NCBI GenBank assembly: GCA_032433765.1
Contig: JAVIAB010000101.1
Span: forward strand, 58,131,592-58,195,591
DNA: 64,000 bases
Source: Megaustenia siamemsis
Lineage: Eukaryota > Mollusca > Gastropoda > Stylommatophora > Ariophantidae
Reading direction: 5' to 3'
The notes beneath the pieces are model-generated. The model did no database searches. It had not been told where the DNA came from and worked only from the letters and a program-made list of their open reading frames with translations. The position numbers and the translations under genes were made by a program. Shown here in pieces: positions 27,922 to 38,502 of this stretch. How positions within the stretch are numbered: the stretch's first letter is position 1; every line of letters starts with the position of its first letter.

Positions 27922-28195
27922 TTTTTCCTCTAAACCTGCGCCATTACTAACAAACTCCATCTTCGGCAGGCTGGATCTAAATTTGACATAGGAGTTTACT
28001 TTCTCGTAGGGTGGACGCCAGGCCAGGGCTTTTGGGCCCACCTAGTCTGTGGTTTCTGTCTGGGTGTTCTCCATAGCCTTTCCTTCTCCATTTACTAGGC
28101 AGCAATGGTTTGTATTCCAGGGTGTCTTTCCACGTGGATAGAGTTTTAAATGCAGAATTAAATTACGATTTTTTGGTTACAAAATGAGTAAAGCT
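27922..28195. other. Unassigned sequence
   Basis: Moderately GC-rich sequence. A minus-strand frame reads MGPKALAWRPPYEKVNSYVK and continues into the 79-bp repeat. I do not recognise it. It could be a worn transposon segment, as no splice sites or second conserved block support a gene. Confidence 0.3.
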
Positions 28196-28381
28196 TTTTG
28201 GGCTAGTTTCCTTCAAACTGTCTACTTTTTGGTCTAGTTTCCTTCAAACTGTCTACTTTTTGGTCTAGTTTCCTTCAAACTGTCTACATTTTGGTCTAGT
28301 TTCCTTCAAACTGTCTACTTTTTGGTCTAGTTTCCTTCAAACTGTCTACTTTTTGGTCTAGTTTCCTTCAAACTGTCTAAT
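28196..28381. repeat. 31-bp minisatellite, 6 copies
   Basis: The unit tttttggtctagtttccttc followed by aaactgtctac repeats six times with almost no variation. Confidence 0.95.
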
Positions 28382-28744
28382 TGTGATTAAATACACGTAT
28401 TCCAGTGGCCCTACTATATATGGAAGCACATCTGAAAGTCATTCCACAAAAAGATCCCCTATGTGCCTTGTTAAACGTAGCCACAACATAAACCATGACA
28501 CCTTTTAGGTATCAGCGAAAAGAGAAAAGAAGAGGAGGAAGAAGAAGTTGTACCTTGTTTGCATTAATTTGAACTTCCTCAGCTTCATTGAATCAGCGAC
28601 CTTCTAATATTTTCTTCTTCTTCAAATGTGTGAACAAGATGAAGCCGCAAAGAGCATGGACTGGTAATATAGAGGGTGTGGAAGCCAAGGAGTGTGGCTA
28701 TCCATCAAAAGTTCATTGTTTTGACAGAAATGAGTAGGGGCATT
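28382..28744. other. Intergenic sequence, nothing recognised
   Basis: Contains a purine-rich stretch (about 28508-28550) but no supported gene, repeat or transposon. Confidence 0.4.
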
Positions 28745-28752
28745 GTCATGGT

Positions 28753-29012
28753 AGTAACAAGTAAAGTACCCCGTCACGCCAAGTGGCGTATAGGGAAATA
28801 TGATGTTAGTGACCCTATATTTTACAGACCTTCACCACATGATTTTTGGGGTAATGTGGTTGGTATTACACCCATGCTGCTTTACTTTCCCAGAAAAAAT
28901 CCGGTACCCATTTAAGGCTGGGTGAACCCGGAAGCCGTCGGATGGGATCGAACCCTACCCCTTGTCCGTTGTAGTCCAGTTCACTAACCACTGAGCTATC
29001 GCGGCTCCTATA
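28753..29012 (-). mobile_element. SINE family 1, full-length copy
   Basis: Read on the minus strand it starts with a tRNA-like head (ctcagtggttagtgaactgg, box B-like gggttcgatccc). The family body follows: cgggttcacccagcc, gggtaccggatttttt, accccaaaaatcatg. It ends in a truncated tacttg tail. The direct repeat gtcatggt at 28745-28752 and 29013-29020 is a probable short TSD. Confidence 0.88.
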
Positions 29013-29300
29013 GTCATGGTGAAGGATCTAATTACCCACACACCACTTTTCTCAGGATCATATATGTGCACAATGACAGAATTTGACGGCATGTGGCTAC
29101 TATGGTTTCTACATCCATTCTTTGGCTTTTAGACATCGTTAGAGTGAATTATTTCTCACACACGTGCCACTGTCACTCATCAATGTTGGACTTGGAAGGT
29201 CTGTGATCATCTTCAAACAATAAACATCCTCTTTTGAAGCAGGAAAAATCACACAGATCTGTTATACTAAATATAATTTGAGAAATAATCTGGTGGACAA
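29013..29300. other. Intergenic sequence, nothing recognised
   Basis: AT-rich, with no open frame of note and no repeat partner seen in the window. Confidence 0.4.
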
Positions 29301-29310
29301 TGCACTAAAT

Positions 29311-29600
29311 GAGAATGAAACATTTATACAAACCACCTAGGAAAGACCTGTGGGCCTGCCAGAACTGCTTGAGGTGATACACTACTCAAAGAGAATGAAA
29401 CCTTCATACAAACCTGTGTTGGAAAGACTCCTGTGCCTGATAGGACTGCTTGTACAGGAGATACAACTGTGACTACAAAGAATTATTACCTTGCAGAAAG
29501 GTCAAGGACAATCAACACTAGGGAAGCAAACCAGAAAAAAAAACATGTGCTGGAAATGGGTACATTGGACTTCATGGGACAAAACACAATTTGTAACCTC
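29311..29600. repeat. Diverged dispersed repeat with an 80-bp tandem duplication
   Basis: Two 80-bp copies start at gagaatgaaac (29311 and 29391). Then 29485-29580 resembles the element at 43625-43720: ccttgcag, gacaatcaa, ggaagcaaacc and a gctgg block, in the same order. I read it as a degraded copy of that dispersed repeat. Confidence 0.5.
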
Positions 29601-29792
29601 TAACAAGCAAAGGAACAAGAATCTTCAACTTGAGTAGGGAGTGACCAGTCTAGCATGACGTTTAAGCTTCAAGATGCAGGAAACATCATCTAGCGAGAGC
29701 CTGTCTTCTCTGGAAGTATTGCTAGAGCAATGGCTAGCTGAACTGAAGCCACCAATTAACAAATATTATTAAGGAAAACTTCTCGGGCAAGA

Positions 29793-30046
29793 GACAAACA
29801 AATTAGGGACAACAGTATGTTTACAGCACTCAGAAAAATACACAAGCAACAGAATATGCAGAGAATAACAGTAATCCTGAACTAGGATTGAACCCAACTC
29901 CTTGACGCAAGACACCTGCACTTCAGCTGGCCTCTCATGGCAAGGGGCTGTACAGGTTCGATATTACTTTGGGATATCTGCATTTTTCTGTTTGTGAATT
30001 TGTCCTGAGATCTATAAACATACCATTGTCCTTAATTTATTTGTTA
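29793..30046. mobile_element. Fold-back element FB1 (inverted tRNA-like halves)
   Basis: The left arm (29793-29894) and right arm (29953-30046) are imperfect inverted repeats. Both outer ends read acaaa(c/t)aaatta(g/a)ggaca, and both arms carry a block resembling box B (gattgaaccc, and atcgaacct on the other strand). A centre of about 60 bp contains tctcatggcaaggggctg, like the centre of FB2 at 45 kb. I see no clear TSD. Probably an older member of the FB2 family. Confidence 0.6.
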
Positions 30047-30456
30047 AATAACCAGGCCTACTGTGATTTAGGGCTCATTTTCCCAACTGACTGACTGTTT
30101 CATCGAGGTATTAATGGAGACTGAAGATTTGTTTCTAGAAAGAAAGATAACTGGCATAGTGCTGACACATGACCCAAATAAGCATAGATGAAAAAAAAAG
30201 GACCTTAAAGTACATCTAAAAAAATAGAACTTTTCTTTGTTCTGTTTAGATGGGGCTCATAGATTTTCAGAAGTCAGGCGGGAGGTCTGTCTAGGAAGAT
30301 GGCAGTGTATTTGCTTTGACTACAAATATTTTGATGATGAAGGACATGGCAATAGCTTGGACTTCATGCTTTCTCAGTGACTCAACGAGCATGTTCAGGA
30401 AGATGGAAGTGTGCTGCCAGGCTTTGGTTAGAGTCTCTAAAGAAATCAGGGCTAAT
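30047..30456. other. Intergenic sequence, nothing recognised
   Basis: No gene or repeat supported. The left limit of the large segmental duplication is at its right end. Confidence 0.4.
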
Positions 30457-30488
30457 TAAAATCAAGAACTTCTCGTGTATATCTCATT

Positions 30489-30702
30489 TAAAGTAAAGAG
30501 CCCTGTCACGCCACGTGCACATAAGAAAATATGGTGTTAGTGTTTACAGACCTTCGGAACATGATTTTTAGGGTAATGTTTTTATGTCTGTGCCACTCTA
30601 CTTTACCAGAAAAAAAATCTGGTAACCATTTAAGGTTGGGTGAACCTGACCTCTGTCTTTGTAGTCCATTTCACTAACTACTGAGCTATCATGGCTACTA
30701 TG
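30489..30702 (-). mobile_element. SINE family 1, diverged truncated copy (duplication copy A)
   Basis: Minus-strand family body and a weakened tRNA-like head, ending gtaaagagccctgtcacgcc on the plus strand. The same insertion is at 54186-54415, so it predates the segmental duplication. Confidence 0.8.
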
Positions 30703-31089
30703 CATGTCTCATAATTTCATCTATAAGATTATATGCGTGTGGTACCACAAACAAATTATTAGTATGCTGTACTGGTAGGAGTATTTGGGTGGTGTTTATA
30801 TATGCTTTTTGTGTTGCTGTGTGACTTTTGCACACACATGCTTTCCTGGTCAGCCTTAATGGACCTGGCCTCTCATTACCCCTAATTTGAAATCTATTCC
30901 GGTTTTTTTAACCAGGCCTATGCTTTTCCTCATAGTCAGCCTTGATAAGAGCTATTTGATAACAGCCTATTCCATTCTTTGTTATTTGTCTCCATGTGTG
31001 GTTGGATCATCGACTGGGAGCTTCATGTTCACTTATTCTTCCATATTAATTTTGTTCAAGCCTTTTCACTATTTATTTCTATACTTCTA

Positions 31090-31200
31090 ATTTTCTATGA
31101 GATTTCTGATTTTAGTGTCTGTCTATTGTGTCTGTATGCTTCACTTTTGTTCTTGAGGGAGGTTGTGTACGAGGCAGAAACATCATAGTATTTTTTTTGT
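31090..31200 (+). other. Penelope-like terminal motif (copy A)
   Basis: The segment around cttgagggaggttgtgtacg then aggcagaaacatcatag recurs at 54832-54872 as cttgagggaggctgtgtacg then aggccgaaacatcatag. It resembles the gaagg...ggccgaaac signature found near termini of Penelope-like retroelements, and the arms of the fold-back at 48.6-49.1 kb. Assignment is by resemblance only. Confidence 0.3.
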
Positions 31201-31264
31201 ATAGTTTTTTTTTTTTTTTATTAAAACTTAAATTTTATTTGTTTACCTTGTTCTTCCCTACAGG

Positions 31265-31735
31265 CCAGTATTTCTTCCTATTCTAAAAATTCAGATTTCA
31301 AAGCCTTTAATTCTCTGTTCTGTTTTCTGGTCTAATGTCCAAGTTTCTGCACCATACAGGAATGTTGAGAAGATAGAACATTTTGCTTATTCTTAGTTTT
31401 AGCCCTGGGGTTATTTGTTTAGATGTTAGTAAATTTTTCATTGCATTAATATTACTTTTTGCCATTCCTATTCTTTTATTTATTTCAGTTTTACATTTTC
31501 CATCACTGGTTATAGTATGTCCAAGGTAGATGTAGATCTGAATTGTCTCCAGGTCTACTCCTTCAACTTTGATATCCACTTGTAGGCTTCTGAGTATTTT
31601 CTTTGTTTATGACCATAGTTTTAGTCTTTTTGATATATAATCCATGTTTTTACTTGTCATGTTTATTTCATTAAGTAATTGTTGTAGATCTTTAGGATTT
31701 TCTGCTAGTAATACAGTATCAGACATTACTTGAGA
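31265..31735 (-). mobile_element. LINE fragment, late RT region (copy A)
   Basis: A minus-strand frame (31579-31307) reads IYIYLGHTITSDGKCKTEIN, MAKSNINAMKNLL and NIPVWCRNLD. This is the part of a LINE ORF just after the YADD region (YLG..ITSDG.C..EI..RI..A). The paralogous fragment at 55376-56112 keeps more of the 3' end. It is truncated on both sides. Confidence 0.82.
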
Positions 31736-32204
31736 TTAAACAGACTGAAACGTTTCTCATGCACACACCCCAAATTTTATGTGCGGCTTTAACAAATGAA
31801 ATATTTGATATTGATTTGAGATGCTGATAAGGCAGGAAACAAAAGACAAGTAAACAGATAGATCTCTTGGTAGTGGAATTATATATAGGCTATGTAACTC
31901 GCAAGTGACCCACCCAAATTTGGTTTGATGTTAACTTTGAAGTTAAATATTTGCACGCAATTAAGGAAATAGAGTGGAATCCAATTATGGCTAGTTTATC
32001 TCCAAAGCAGATAAGATGAATTAAACTTGAAATATAGCAGAAACCAAAATTAAGGGGAAACAAATATTGGGAGAGCCAACTTTGGATCTAGGCTATACAA
32101 GAAGCAATAGTTAGCATTTGAGGAAGGAGACCAGAAGAGATTAGATGAGAGCAGAGATTATATAGAAGATGAAGAGAGAGATTTGAGGGACATTCATTCA
32201 TAGA

Positions 32205-32305
32205 CAAACAGGAGAATTTACTAGGGATACGAGAGAGAAATAAGAGAATTTACTAGAGAAACGAGAGAGAAATAAGAGAATTTACTAGGAATACGAGAGA
32301 GAAAC
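32205..32305. repeat. 32-bp minisatellite, 3 copies (copy A)
   Basis: The unit agaatttactagggatacg then agagagaaataag occurs about three times. The paralogous array at 56595-57295 has about 21 copies. Confidence 0.9.
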
Positions 32306-32552
32306 ATTCAGTGAAGTTTTAGTCACGGATTATTCACAAGATTTATTTCAAGAGATATTTAGCTATAGATGGATATTCTGGGTCCCTTAAGAGATTAGTG
32401 CTTTTGAAAAAAAACAAATCAAGGTTAGGAATCTAAAGATTGATACAGAAATCATATTAACGTGTCTGCGATTTTGTGTGAAGTACAAGAACGTATGTGG
32501 ATATAATTATGTGCGTATAAAAAAGTATCAAATACATGTGCTGGTCAGGATA
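32306..32552. other. Intergenic sequence absent from copy B
   Basis: No gene seen. Copy B passes from the 32-bp array straight to a 5'-truncated SINE, so this stretch and the SINE head are missing there. Confidence 0.5.
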
Positions 32553-32562
32553 TTTGGAGTTT

Positions 32563-32885
32563 GGGGGCCTCGGTAACCTAGTTGGGAAAACCACCCGACT
32601 GGACTACCGACATTCGGACAACCCGTGTTCGATTTCCGCTGGGAACAGTGTGAATTGTACTCGTGGTTGGAAAAAAAAATACCCCCACGGTCGATCCAGC
32701 CGTTGGCAGAAATGGGTGCCAGGGTATTACCCTGGGAAGGTGAGGAATGTTGCCTCGCATTGTGAGTTTCGATGCTTGAAGCGACACTATCCAGAAATCT
32801 CCGAACATTTCTGGATAGGCGGCCAAGCACATATGGGTGGAAATTCACATAAGACGCTGGTTCAAGTCTCGTACTTTACCTTTAC
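32563..32885 (+). mobile_element. SINE family 2, full-length copy
   Basis: The head, gggcctcggtaacctagttg, is followed by a box B-like gtgttcgatttccgc. The body contains atacccccacgg, cagccgttggcagaaatggg and tccgaacatttctggatagg. A 9-bp direct repeat, ttggagttg, flanks it (32554-32562 and 32886-32894). Its paralogue at 57323-57575 has lost the head, so the insertion predates the duplication. Confidence 0.8.
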
Positions 32886-33104
32886 TTGGAGTTGAGGTTT
32901 CTGTGCTGTGAATTAATCACGTTGCGTTCAGCATGTGGTCAATGGCGAATTGCTGCACGTGTCTACGATTGCTCGGACTTCTTATTCTTTGTATACAATT
33001 CATCATGTTGTGCTGTCACTGTTATACAGCGTCGTAATTTTGGCTTATATGCTGATTAAAGTCTGCTTCATTTTTGCATCAAAACATTTGAATGTAAGAG
33101 AAAA

Positions 33105-34110
33105 TGAATAAGTTGACAGACTTGTGGCAAGGTTGGCTGTTGTGGAGAATGGATGAGTTTACAGACTTGTGGCAGAGTTGGCTGTTGTGGAGAATGGATG
33201 AGTTTACAGACTTGTGGCAGAGTTGACTTGTGGAGAATGGATTTGTTTACAGACTTGTGGCAGGGTTGGCTGTTGTGGAGAATGGGTGGGTTTACAGACT
33301 TGTGGCAGGGTTGGCTGTTGTGGAGAATGGATGAGTTTACAGACTTGCAGCAGGGTTGGCTGTTGTGGAGAGTGGATGAATTTACAGACTTGTGGCAGGG
33401 TTGGCTGTTGAGAGTGGATGAGTTTACAGACTTGTGGCAGGGTTGGCTGTTGTGGAGAATGGATGAGTTTACAGACTTGTGGCAGGGTTGGCTGTTGTGG
33501 AGAATGGATGAATTTACAGACTTGTGGCAGGGTTGGCTGTTGTGGAGAATGGATGAATTTATAGACTTGTGGCAGGGTTGGCTGTTGTGGAGAATGGATG
33601 ATTTTACAGACTTGTGGCAGGGTTGGCTGTTGTGGAGAATGGATGAGTTTACAGACTTGCAGCAGGGTTGGCTGTTGTGGAGAATGGATGAATTTACAGA
33701 CTTGTGGCAGGGTTGGCTGTTGAGAATGGATGAGTTTACAGACTTGTGGCAGGGTTGGCTGTTGTGGAGAATGGATGAGTTTACAGACTTGTGGCAGGGT
33801 TGGCTGTTGTGGAGAATGGATGAATTTACAGACTTGTGGCAGGGTTGGCTGTTGTGGAGAATGGATTAGTTTACAGACTTTTGGCAGAGTTGGCTGTTGT
33901 GGAGAATGGATGAGTTTACAGACTTGTGGGGTTGGCTGTTGTGAAGTATGAATAAGTTTACAGATTTGCGAGAGGTGAATGGATGAGTTAACAGACTTGT
34001 GAAGTTGGCTGTTGTGGAGAATGGATAAGTTGACAGACTTGCAGGAGTTGGCTGTTGTGGAGAATTGATGAGTTGACACACTTGCAGCAGGGTTTGCTGA
34101 TGTGGAGAAT
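33105..34110. repeat. 45-bp minisatellite, about 22 copies (copy A)
   Basis: The unit gagtttacagacttgtggca then gggttggctgttgtggagaatggat is 45 bp, with some 43-bp and shorter units. It keeps frames open on both strands (for example DEFTDLWQGWLLWRM), a by-product of the period. It is unrelated in sequence to the giant 45-bp satellite. The paralogous array is at 57795-58480. Confidence 0.93.
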
Positions 34111-34272
34111 GTTTGAGCAATGGAGAGCGCTGACACTCTCAGATGAGTGATTCATGCAGCGAATGTGAATTACAACCTTGAATATATTACAAGAACATCA
34201 CATTAAAAGACGTGATGCCAGACAAGCACACCACACAGGAACCAGAGAGAACTGGTAGACTCAGAACTGATT

Positions 34273-35117
34273 GTGTAATAGTAATTGGCCAAAGTGTTGA
34301 AATGTAAGTATAATAGTAATTGGCCAAAGTGTTGAAATGTAAGTATAATAGTAATTGGCCAAAGTGTTGAAATGTAAGTATAATAGTAATTGGCCAAAGC
34401 GTTGAAATGTAATTATTATAGTAATTGGCCAAGGTTGATATGTAATCATATTTTGTACAGTCAAGCTGCTAAATATAGTAGGCAAGAGCTGAGTGCATTT
34501 AGGGAGGAGAGATGAGGTATGATAGAAATAGACTATAGGCTGTATTGCCAAGAGAGTGTGCAGTTAGTGGCAAGCATGAAGGGCACTGAGGTGGGCCATT
34601 ATGCTAGAAACAGACCTAGATAGGGTCAAGGTTAATTGGGGAGGACAAAGGGACCTGGAAGATTCTAGGGATGACATATTAAGTATGCGTAGTAAACAAG
34701 GGGTAGATTAGAAATGATTGGTTACAGAGGATTCTGGGATAGCGAGTGAGAGGGCGGTATAAATGGTTGGGAGAGAGAAATCTCTCTCTCTCTCCCGCTG
34801 GTCGCCAACAGTGATAAACGTGTTACCAATTGATAGTTTGTTTTCATGTGGAAGAACTGAGAATGAGATCAACATATTTTGTTCAACCAGGTCGACAGTT
34901 ATGTGAATGATATAAACATTTTGTACAGTCATGTTGGCGCTTTCATATGAAAGAACTGTGAGTGATAACCATATTTTGTACAGCCATGTAATGTGAATGA
35001 TATCATACTTTGTACAGCAATGTCGACAGTTCATTTAAACAAAGTTGCTATCTGTTGATAACAACTGGTTGATTGATTCCACTTTGTTACAAGCCATCAC
35101 GGCGGTAAGCCTATAAC
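34273..35117. mobile_element. Insertion present only in copy A, possible solo LTR
   Basis: Copy B passes directly from ...cagaactg to actgttgctaaac (near 58640), whereas copy A carries about 845 extra bases here. The insert has a TATA-like tataaatgg at 34757, a (ct)n tract at 34782-34798, internal repeats around ttttgtacagtcatg, and ends ...cctataaca. These would suit a solo LTR, but no terminal inverted dinucleotides are certain and there is no internal coding region. actg occurs at both edges as a possible 4-bp TSD. Confidence 0.4.
34277..34440. repeat. 35-bp minisatellite, about 4.5 copies
   Basis: The unit aatagtaattggccaaagtg then ttgaaatgtaagtat lies at the left edge of the copy A-specific insertion. 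Confidence 0.93.
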
Positions 35118-35317
35118 AACTGTTGCTAAACATTGAGGGAATTACTGAGCAGGAGATGGCACTAATTGAGGCCACCAGAAGAGCTAATGACTAGACTTTT
35201 CCATTTCCTTCAACACTTGAAAGTAGAAGAGGAAGCAAAGAAACAGCAGACATAAAATAAGAAGAAAACTAGACAATACTGATAATTGATAAAAATGATT
35301 GCTAGTTGTAAAACCAT

Positions 35318-35323
35318 TTTATT
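35318..35323 (-). promoter_or_regulatory. Candidate polyadenylation signal of the flavoprotein gene
   Basis: tttatt on the plus strand is AATAAA in the gene's sense, 225 bp past the stop codon. The surrounding sequence and the same hexamer are conserved at 58838-58843 behind the paralogue. Confidence 0.5.
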
Positions 35324-35547
35324 CTTAAAAACATAAAAATGAAGTTTAAACTGAAGCTATTCAAGTACATTCACAATAATTATAATAAAGATCAAAGAAA
35401 ATATCAAAATGAAGTTAGAATTCTTTGTTGCATAAAGCTGGTGCAAATATTAACATTGAGAAATTCTCTTTCAAACATAACACAATATTGTCTGGATCTC
35501 TCTATCATTTGTTAGTCATCTTGGATTACATGAGAAGTGAAGTTCAT

Positions 35548-35780
35548 TTACTTGGGAAGGCCAAAATTAATTTTGTGATTCTTCATAGCCTTTGTCATCC
35601 AGTCGAGTTGTTGGATCATGGTTGCTGCTCCCTTCTCCATGTAATCGTTCAGTGGATTCCCCTTCTCATCCAGGGCATTCTGAACTGTTGGGATGCCGAA
35701 AATGTTGGACACACTCAGAGTTCCGAGCTCGGATAAGAAGCATCGCAACTGCATTGCTGCTCTCATCCCACCATATGGTC
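35548..35780 (-). CDS. NADPH-dependent FMN reductase-like flavoprotein, exon 3 (last)
   Basis: Codes for residues 123-199 of the protein that starts at 48360. The acceptor is ctaag before GACCATATGG; the split glycine codon continues into PYGGMRAAMQLRCFL. The PYGGxR motif contacts flavin or forms the dimer interface in this flavodoxin-like family. The rest, SNIFGIPTVQNALDEKGN and MIQQLDWMTKAMKNHKINFG, is the usual C-terminal helix region. The stop is at 35548-35550. Its paralogue at 59067-59299 is the same length and differs in the tail at four residues (A/S, L/I, K/T, L/I). Phases match exon 2 exactly, giving 600 coding bases in all. Confidence 0.92.
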
Positions 35781-35784
35781 CTTA

Positions 35785-36290
35785 GAATAGATGTAACACA
35801 GAGAATAAATTACATTCAGTAGCCTAAAATAGAATACTGAGAATAGATTACATTCAGTAACCTAAAATGTAACACAGAGAATAAATTACATTCAGTAACC
35901 TAAAATGTAACACAAAGAATAGATTACATTCAGTAACCTAAAATGTAACACAGAGAATAGATTACATTCAGTAACCTAAAATATAACACAAAGAATAGAT
36001 TACATTCAGTAGCCTAAAATGTAACACAGAGAATAGATTACATTCAGTAGCCTAAAATGTAACACAGAGAATAGATTACATTCAGTAGCCTAAAATGTAA
36101 CACAGAATAAATTACATTCAGTAGCCTAAAATGTAACACAGAGAATAGATTACATTCAGTAGCCTAAAATGTAACACAGAGAATAGATTACATTCAGTAG
36201 CCTAAAATGTAACACAGAGAATAAATTAATCCTAAAATAGAATACTGAGAAAAAATTACGTTCAGTAACCTAAATTAGAACATACAAAAT
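35785..36290. repeat. 38-bp minisatellite, about 12 copies, in intron 2 (copy A)
   Basis: The unit gaatagattacattcagtag then cctaaaatgtaacacaga has small variants. It begins only a few bases inside intron 2 of the flavoprotein gene. Copy B has about 30 units at 59305-60500. Confidence 0.93.
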
Positions 36291-36299
36291 AAGTTGGTT

Positions 36300-36489
36300 T
36301 CTGTTGTATCTCTTTGATCACAGCTATTTGACCTGTACTTTCCAACAGCTCTAAGTTAGTGATTTTGTTCTGAATTTCCATCCTTTTATTTTGCCCAAGT
36401 ATCCATTAATGAAAGTCTGTATTTTAGTACATTTACTTTTGTTTCCTTTCTTTGACTCTGTGAAGTTTTTGTGGCTTATATTTTTACAA
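36300..36489. other. Intron sequence, nothing recognised
   Basis: Copy A-specific sequence between the 38-bp array and LINE debris. No feature supported. Confidence 0.4.
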
Positions 36490-36920
36490 AATGAGGAAGT
36501 CAGAGCCAACCCTCCTTAGTGGCCTGTAACAAACATGTTTGGTAGCATTAGATCCACCATTATTAACTCCCCTTTCAGTTCTCTGCAGCTCATGGGAGTA
36601 CAAGAGACAAAACTAAACAAAGATGGACAATAGGCAATGATGAAAAAATCAATATAACAAACATCAAAATAGATTATATCAGCAATGAGGAAAACCTCAA
36701 GAAAGAAACGGATGACAGATGACATTTTACAGTTGATGGACGCAAGAAGAAGCAATAAAGAAGACAAAGGTGAAAATAAAAAAAACTGAAATAGAGAAAT
36801 AGATTAAATGCAGTGAAGCAAAAGAAATTTGGCTAAACCAGAGATACACAGAGATAGAAATGCTGAAGAAAAGAGATATAGACAGTATCCCCATTGAAGT
36901 TAACAGGAAGCTCTATCACC
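36490..36920 (+). mobile_element. Degraded LINE fragment
   Basis: A plus-strand reading near 36815-36900 gives EIWLNQRYTEIEMLKKRDID, matching the linker between endonuclease and RT in the LINE at 60538-62305 (EDWLNQRSLEVETMESKQN). Frames are broken and there is no catalytic domain. Confidence 0.55.
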
Positions 36921-36984
36921 AGATTTACTTGATATGCATTCTGTGATTGTACTGAGGTCCATAAAGGTCATAGCCTGAGGTATG

Positions 36985-37440
36985 TTGATGGCACCATCTT
37001 AATCATTTATTCATTTTCCTCTTGGGCTGAATGCGGCACATAGGGTAGAAGTCATAGTTCTCCACGACTGACAATTTGCTGCTAATTATTGTAGTTCTTG
37101 CTTGTTTTTAGTCCTTTGGGTGAGCCTTCCCTAGTAATTGTTCTCCGTAGTGATTCTCTTAATCTTCCTTGTTTTCTTTTACCAGATTTTCACATGAATG
37201 CCTCATGGGGAAGGCTTTCTTCATTCATTCTCAGCGCATGACCAATGTATTTCCAACGCCTTTTTCTTATAAAGCTTGATACATATTCTTGTTTTGAGTC
37301 ATCTCTTTTCTGTTCATTTGAAATGTATTCTTTCCAGCTTACGTTTGAGATCCTATGAAGACATTTGTTTTCAGAGGCATTTAATTTCCTATCTAAAGTT
37401 TGGGTGGATTTCCAACTTTTACATCCATATGTTAGCACTG
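36985..37440 (-). mobile_element. LINE fragment, 3' end of RT ORF
   Basis: Minus frame 37453-37190 reads MDVIPVLTYGCKSWKSTQTL, ENKCLHRISNVSWKEYISN and KRRWKYIGHALRM. After a stop comes KSGKRKQGRLRESLRRTITR: the VLTYG, W.Y.GH..R and GR.R..LRR blocks of a LINE C-terminus. The 25-bp array next to it is built from the VLTYG segment. A dead copy. Confidence 0.8.
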
Positions 37441-37550
37441 GTATCACATCCATATGTTAGCACTGGTATCACATCCATATGTTAGCACTGGTATCACATC
37501 CATATGTTAGCACTGGTATCACATCCATATGTTAGCACTGGCATCACACA
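37425..37550. repeat. 25-bp minisatellite, 5 copies (copy A)
   Basis: The unit atccatatgttagcactggt then atcac reads PVLTYGC on the minus strand, that is, the LINE motif amplified in tandem. The paralogous array at 62370-62825 has about 18 units. Confidence 0.93.
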
Positions 37551-37739
37551 GGAGTTGGACAGTTTAAGTTTTGTTAGTTTATTGAGAACTTTGAATCTTC
37601 AGATGTTCGTCAGTTTGTTGAAAGCAGTTGATGCTAGTACAATGCATGTCATAATTCCTGATGTTATGTCTCTCTCTGAACATCTTGCCGCCACGGTAGG
37701 TAAAAATTTAACTTTTTGTAAAATATCTTTGTTAAATTA

Positions 37740-38040
37740 AAGGCTTTGTTGGTGATATTCAAGACTTTCATTTTGGTTGTCAACTTAATCGCTAAGTGCA
37801 AAAATGAGTTACAGAAAATTATTACCATTACAGTGACGGAAGATAAAAATAAAGGCCTTAGCCTCAACAGCAAAAGGATGGAGATAATAGCTGCAACAAA
37901 GAAAAAGACATCTGTTATTGCACAATTACAGTAAATGAGATATTTAACCAGGTCAATGAATTTAAACATCTGGGAATGATGTTAACTTCAGATGGTAGAT
38001 GTACAAAAGAGATGAAATGTAGAATAGCTTGGCAAAAGAA
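37740..38040 (+). mobile_element. LINE fragment, RT palm to thumb region (copy A)
   Basis: The plus-strand frame reads KCKNELQKIITITVTEDKNK then GLSLNSKRMEIIAATKKKTS, the segment after the YADD box in the better copy at 51613-52613. A stop at 37934 breaks it. The paralogue is at 63014-63290. Confidence 0.8.
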
Positions 38041-38206
38041 AATTACTTTGACAATTACTTCTGATAAAGAGAGCTACACTTACTTTGGATGCTGGTGTCT
38101 ATGAGAAAGCTACTCTTTCTTATTATGGAAATTACTTTAGCATAAAGACAGTTACTCTTTCTACCTTTGTTTGTTACTGTAAGGCAAGAACATTACCCTG
38201 ACTTAC

Positions 38207-38443
38207 CAAGTGAGTATGTAACTATGCCAGAAGGCTTGTAGCTGTAAACACTGCTGCCAAAGTGAGACATCATGTTGGTGAGGGCTGGAGGGATGCTGTG
38301 GTTGTACTCAGATGACACGATAACGTAGGCGTCTGCATTTTTCAGTCTTTCTTCACAATCCACCAACCATTTTGGTGCCTTGCTTTTGTCCGGATAATGG
38401 TGGAGAGGTTTCACCAAGACGGGAAAATTGATTTCCAATGGAT
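38207..38443 (-). CDS. NADPH-dependent FMN reductase-like flavoprotein, exon 2
   Basis: Codes for residues 44-123 of a predicted 199-residue cytosolic flavoprotein. The acceptor is tatctag before ATCCATTGG and the donor is CTTG before GTAAGTCAGG; both junctions are phase 1. It carries DPLEINFPVLVKP and the flavin-binding loop [14 protein letters not shown] (residues 87-100), which corresponds to the PEYN.G.P..LKN loop of the NADPH-dependent FMN reductase/azoreductase group. KPSGIVTYS follows and leads into PYGG of exon 3. The family transfers hydride from NAD(P)H to FMN or quinones; the substrate here cannot be read from sequence. The paralogous exon starts at the right edge of the window (63877 onward). 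Confidence 0.93.
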
Positions 38444-38502
38444 CTAGATATAGACACAGCATAATGATCTCACTCAAGTATTACTACAAATGGGCATTCA
38501 TA

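Larger units (their letters stand above)
30457..38477. repeat. Segmental duplication, copy A
   Basis: Collinear with 54158-64000 in the same orientation, in blocks: 30457-31250 with 54158-54945; 31265-32300 with 55666-56640; 32620-34272 with 57323-58640; 35117-36300 with 58641-60525; 37350-38330 with 62306-64000. Blocks are interrupted by transposons and by arrays of different length. The right limit of A cannot be fixed because copy B runs off the window. Confidence 0.92.

Noticed and set aside
33153..34136. Trp/Cys-rich repeat proteins on both strands
   Set aside because: They are frames of the 45-bp minisatellite. The paralogous array in copy B has mainly 43-bp units and no matching frame.
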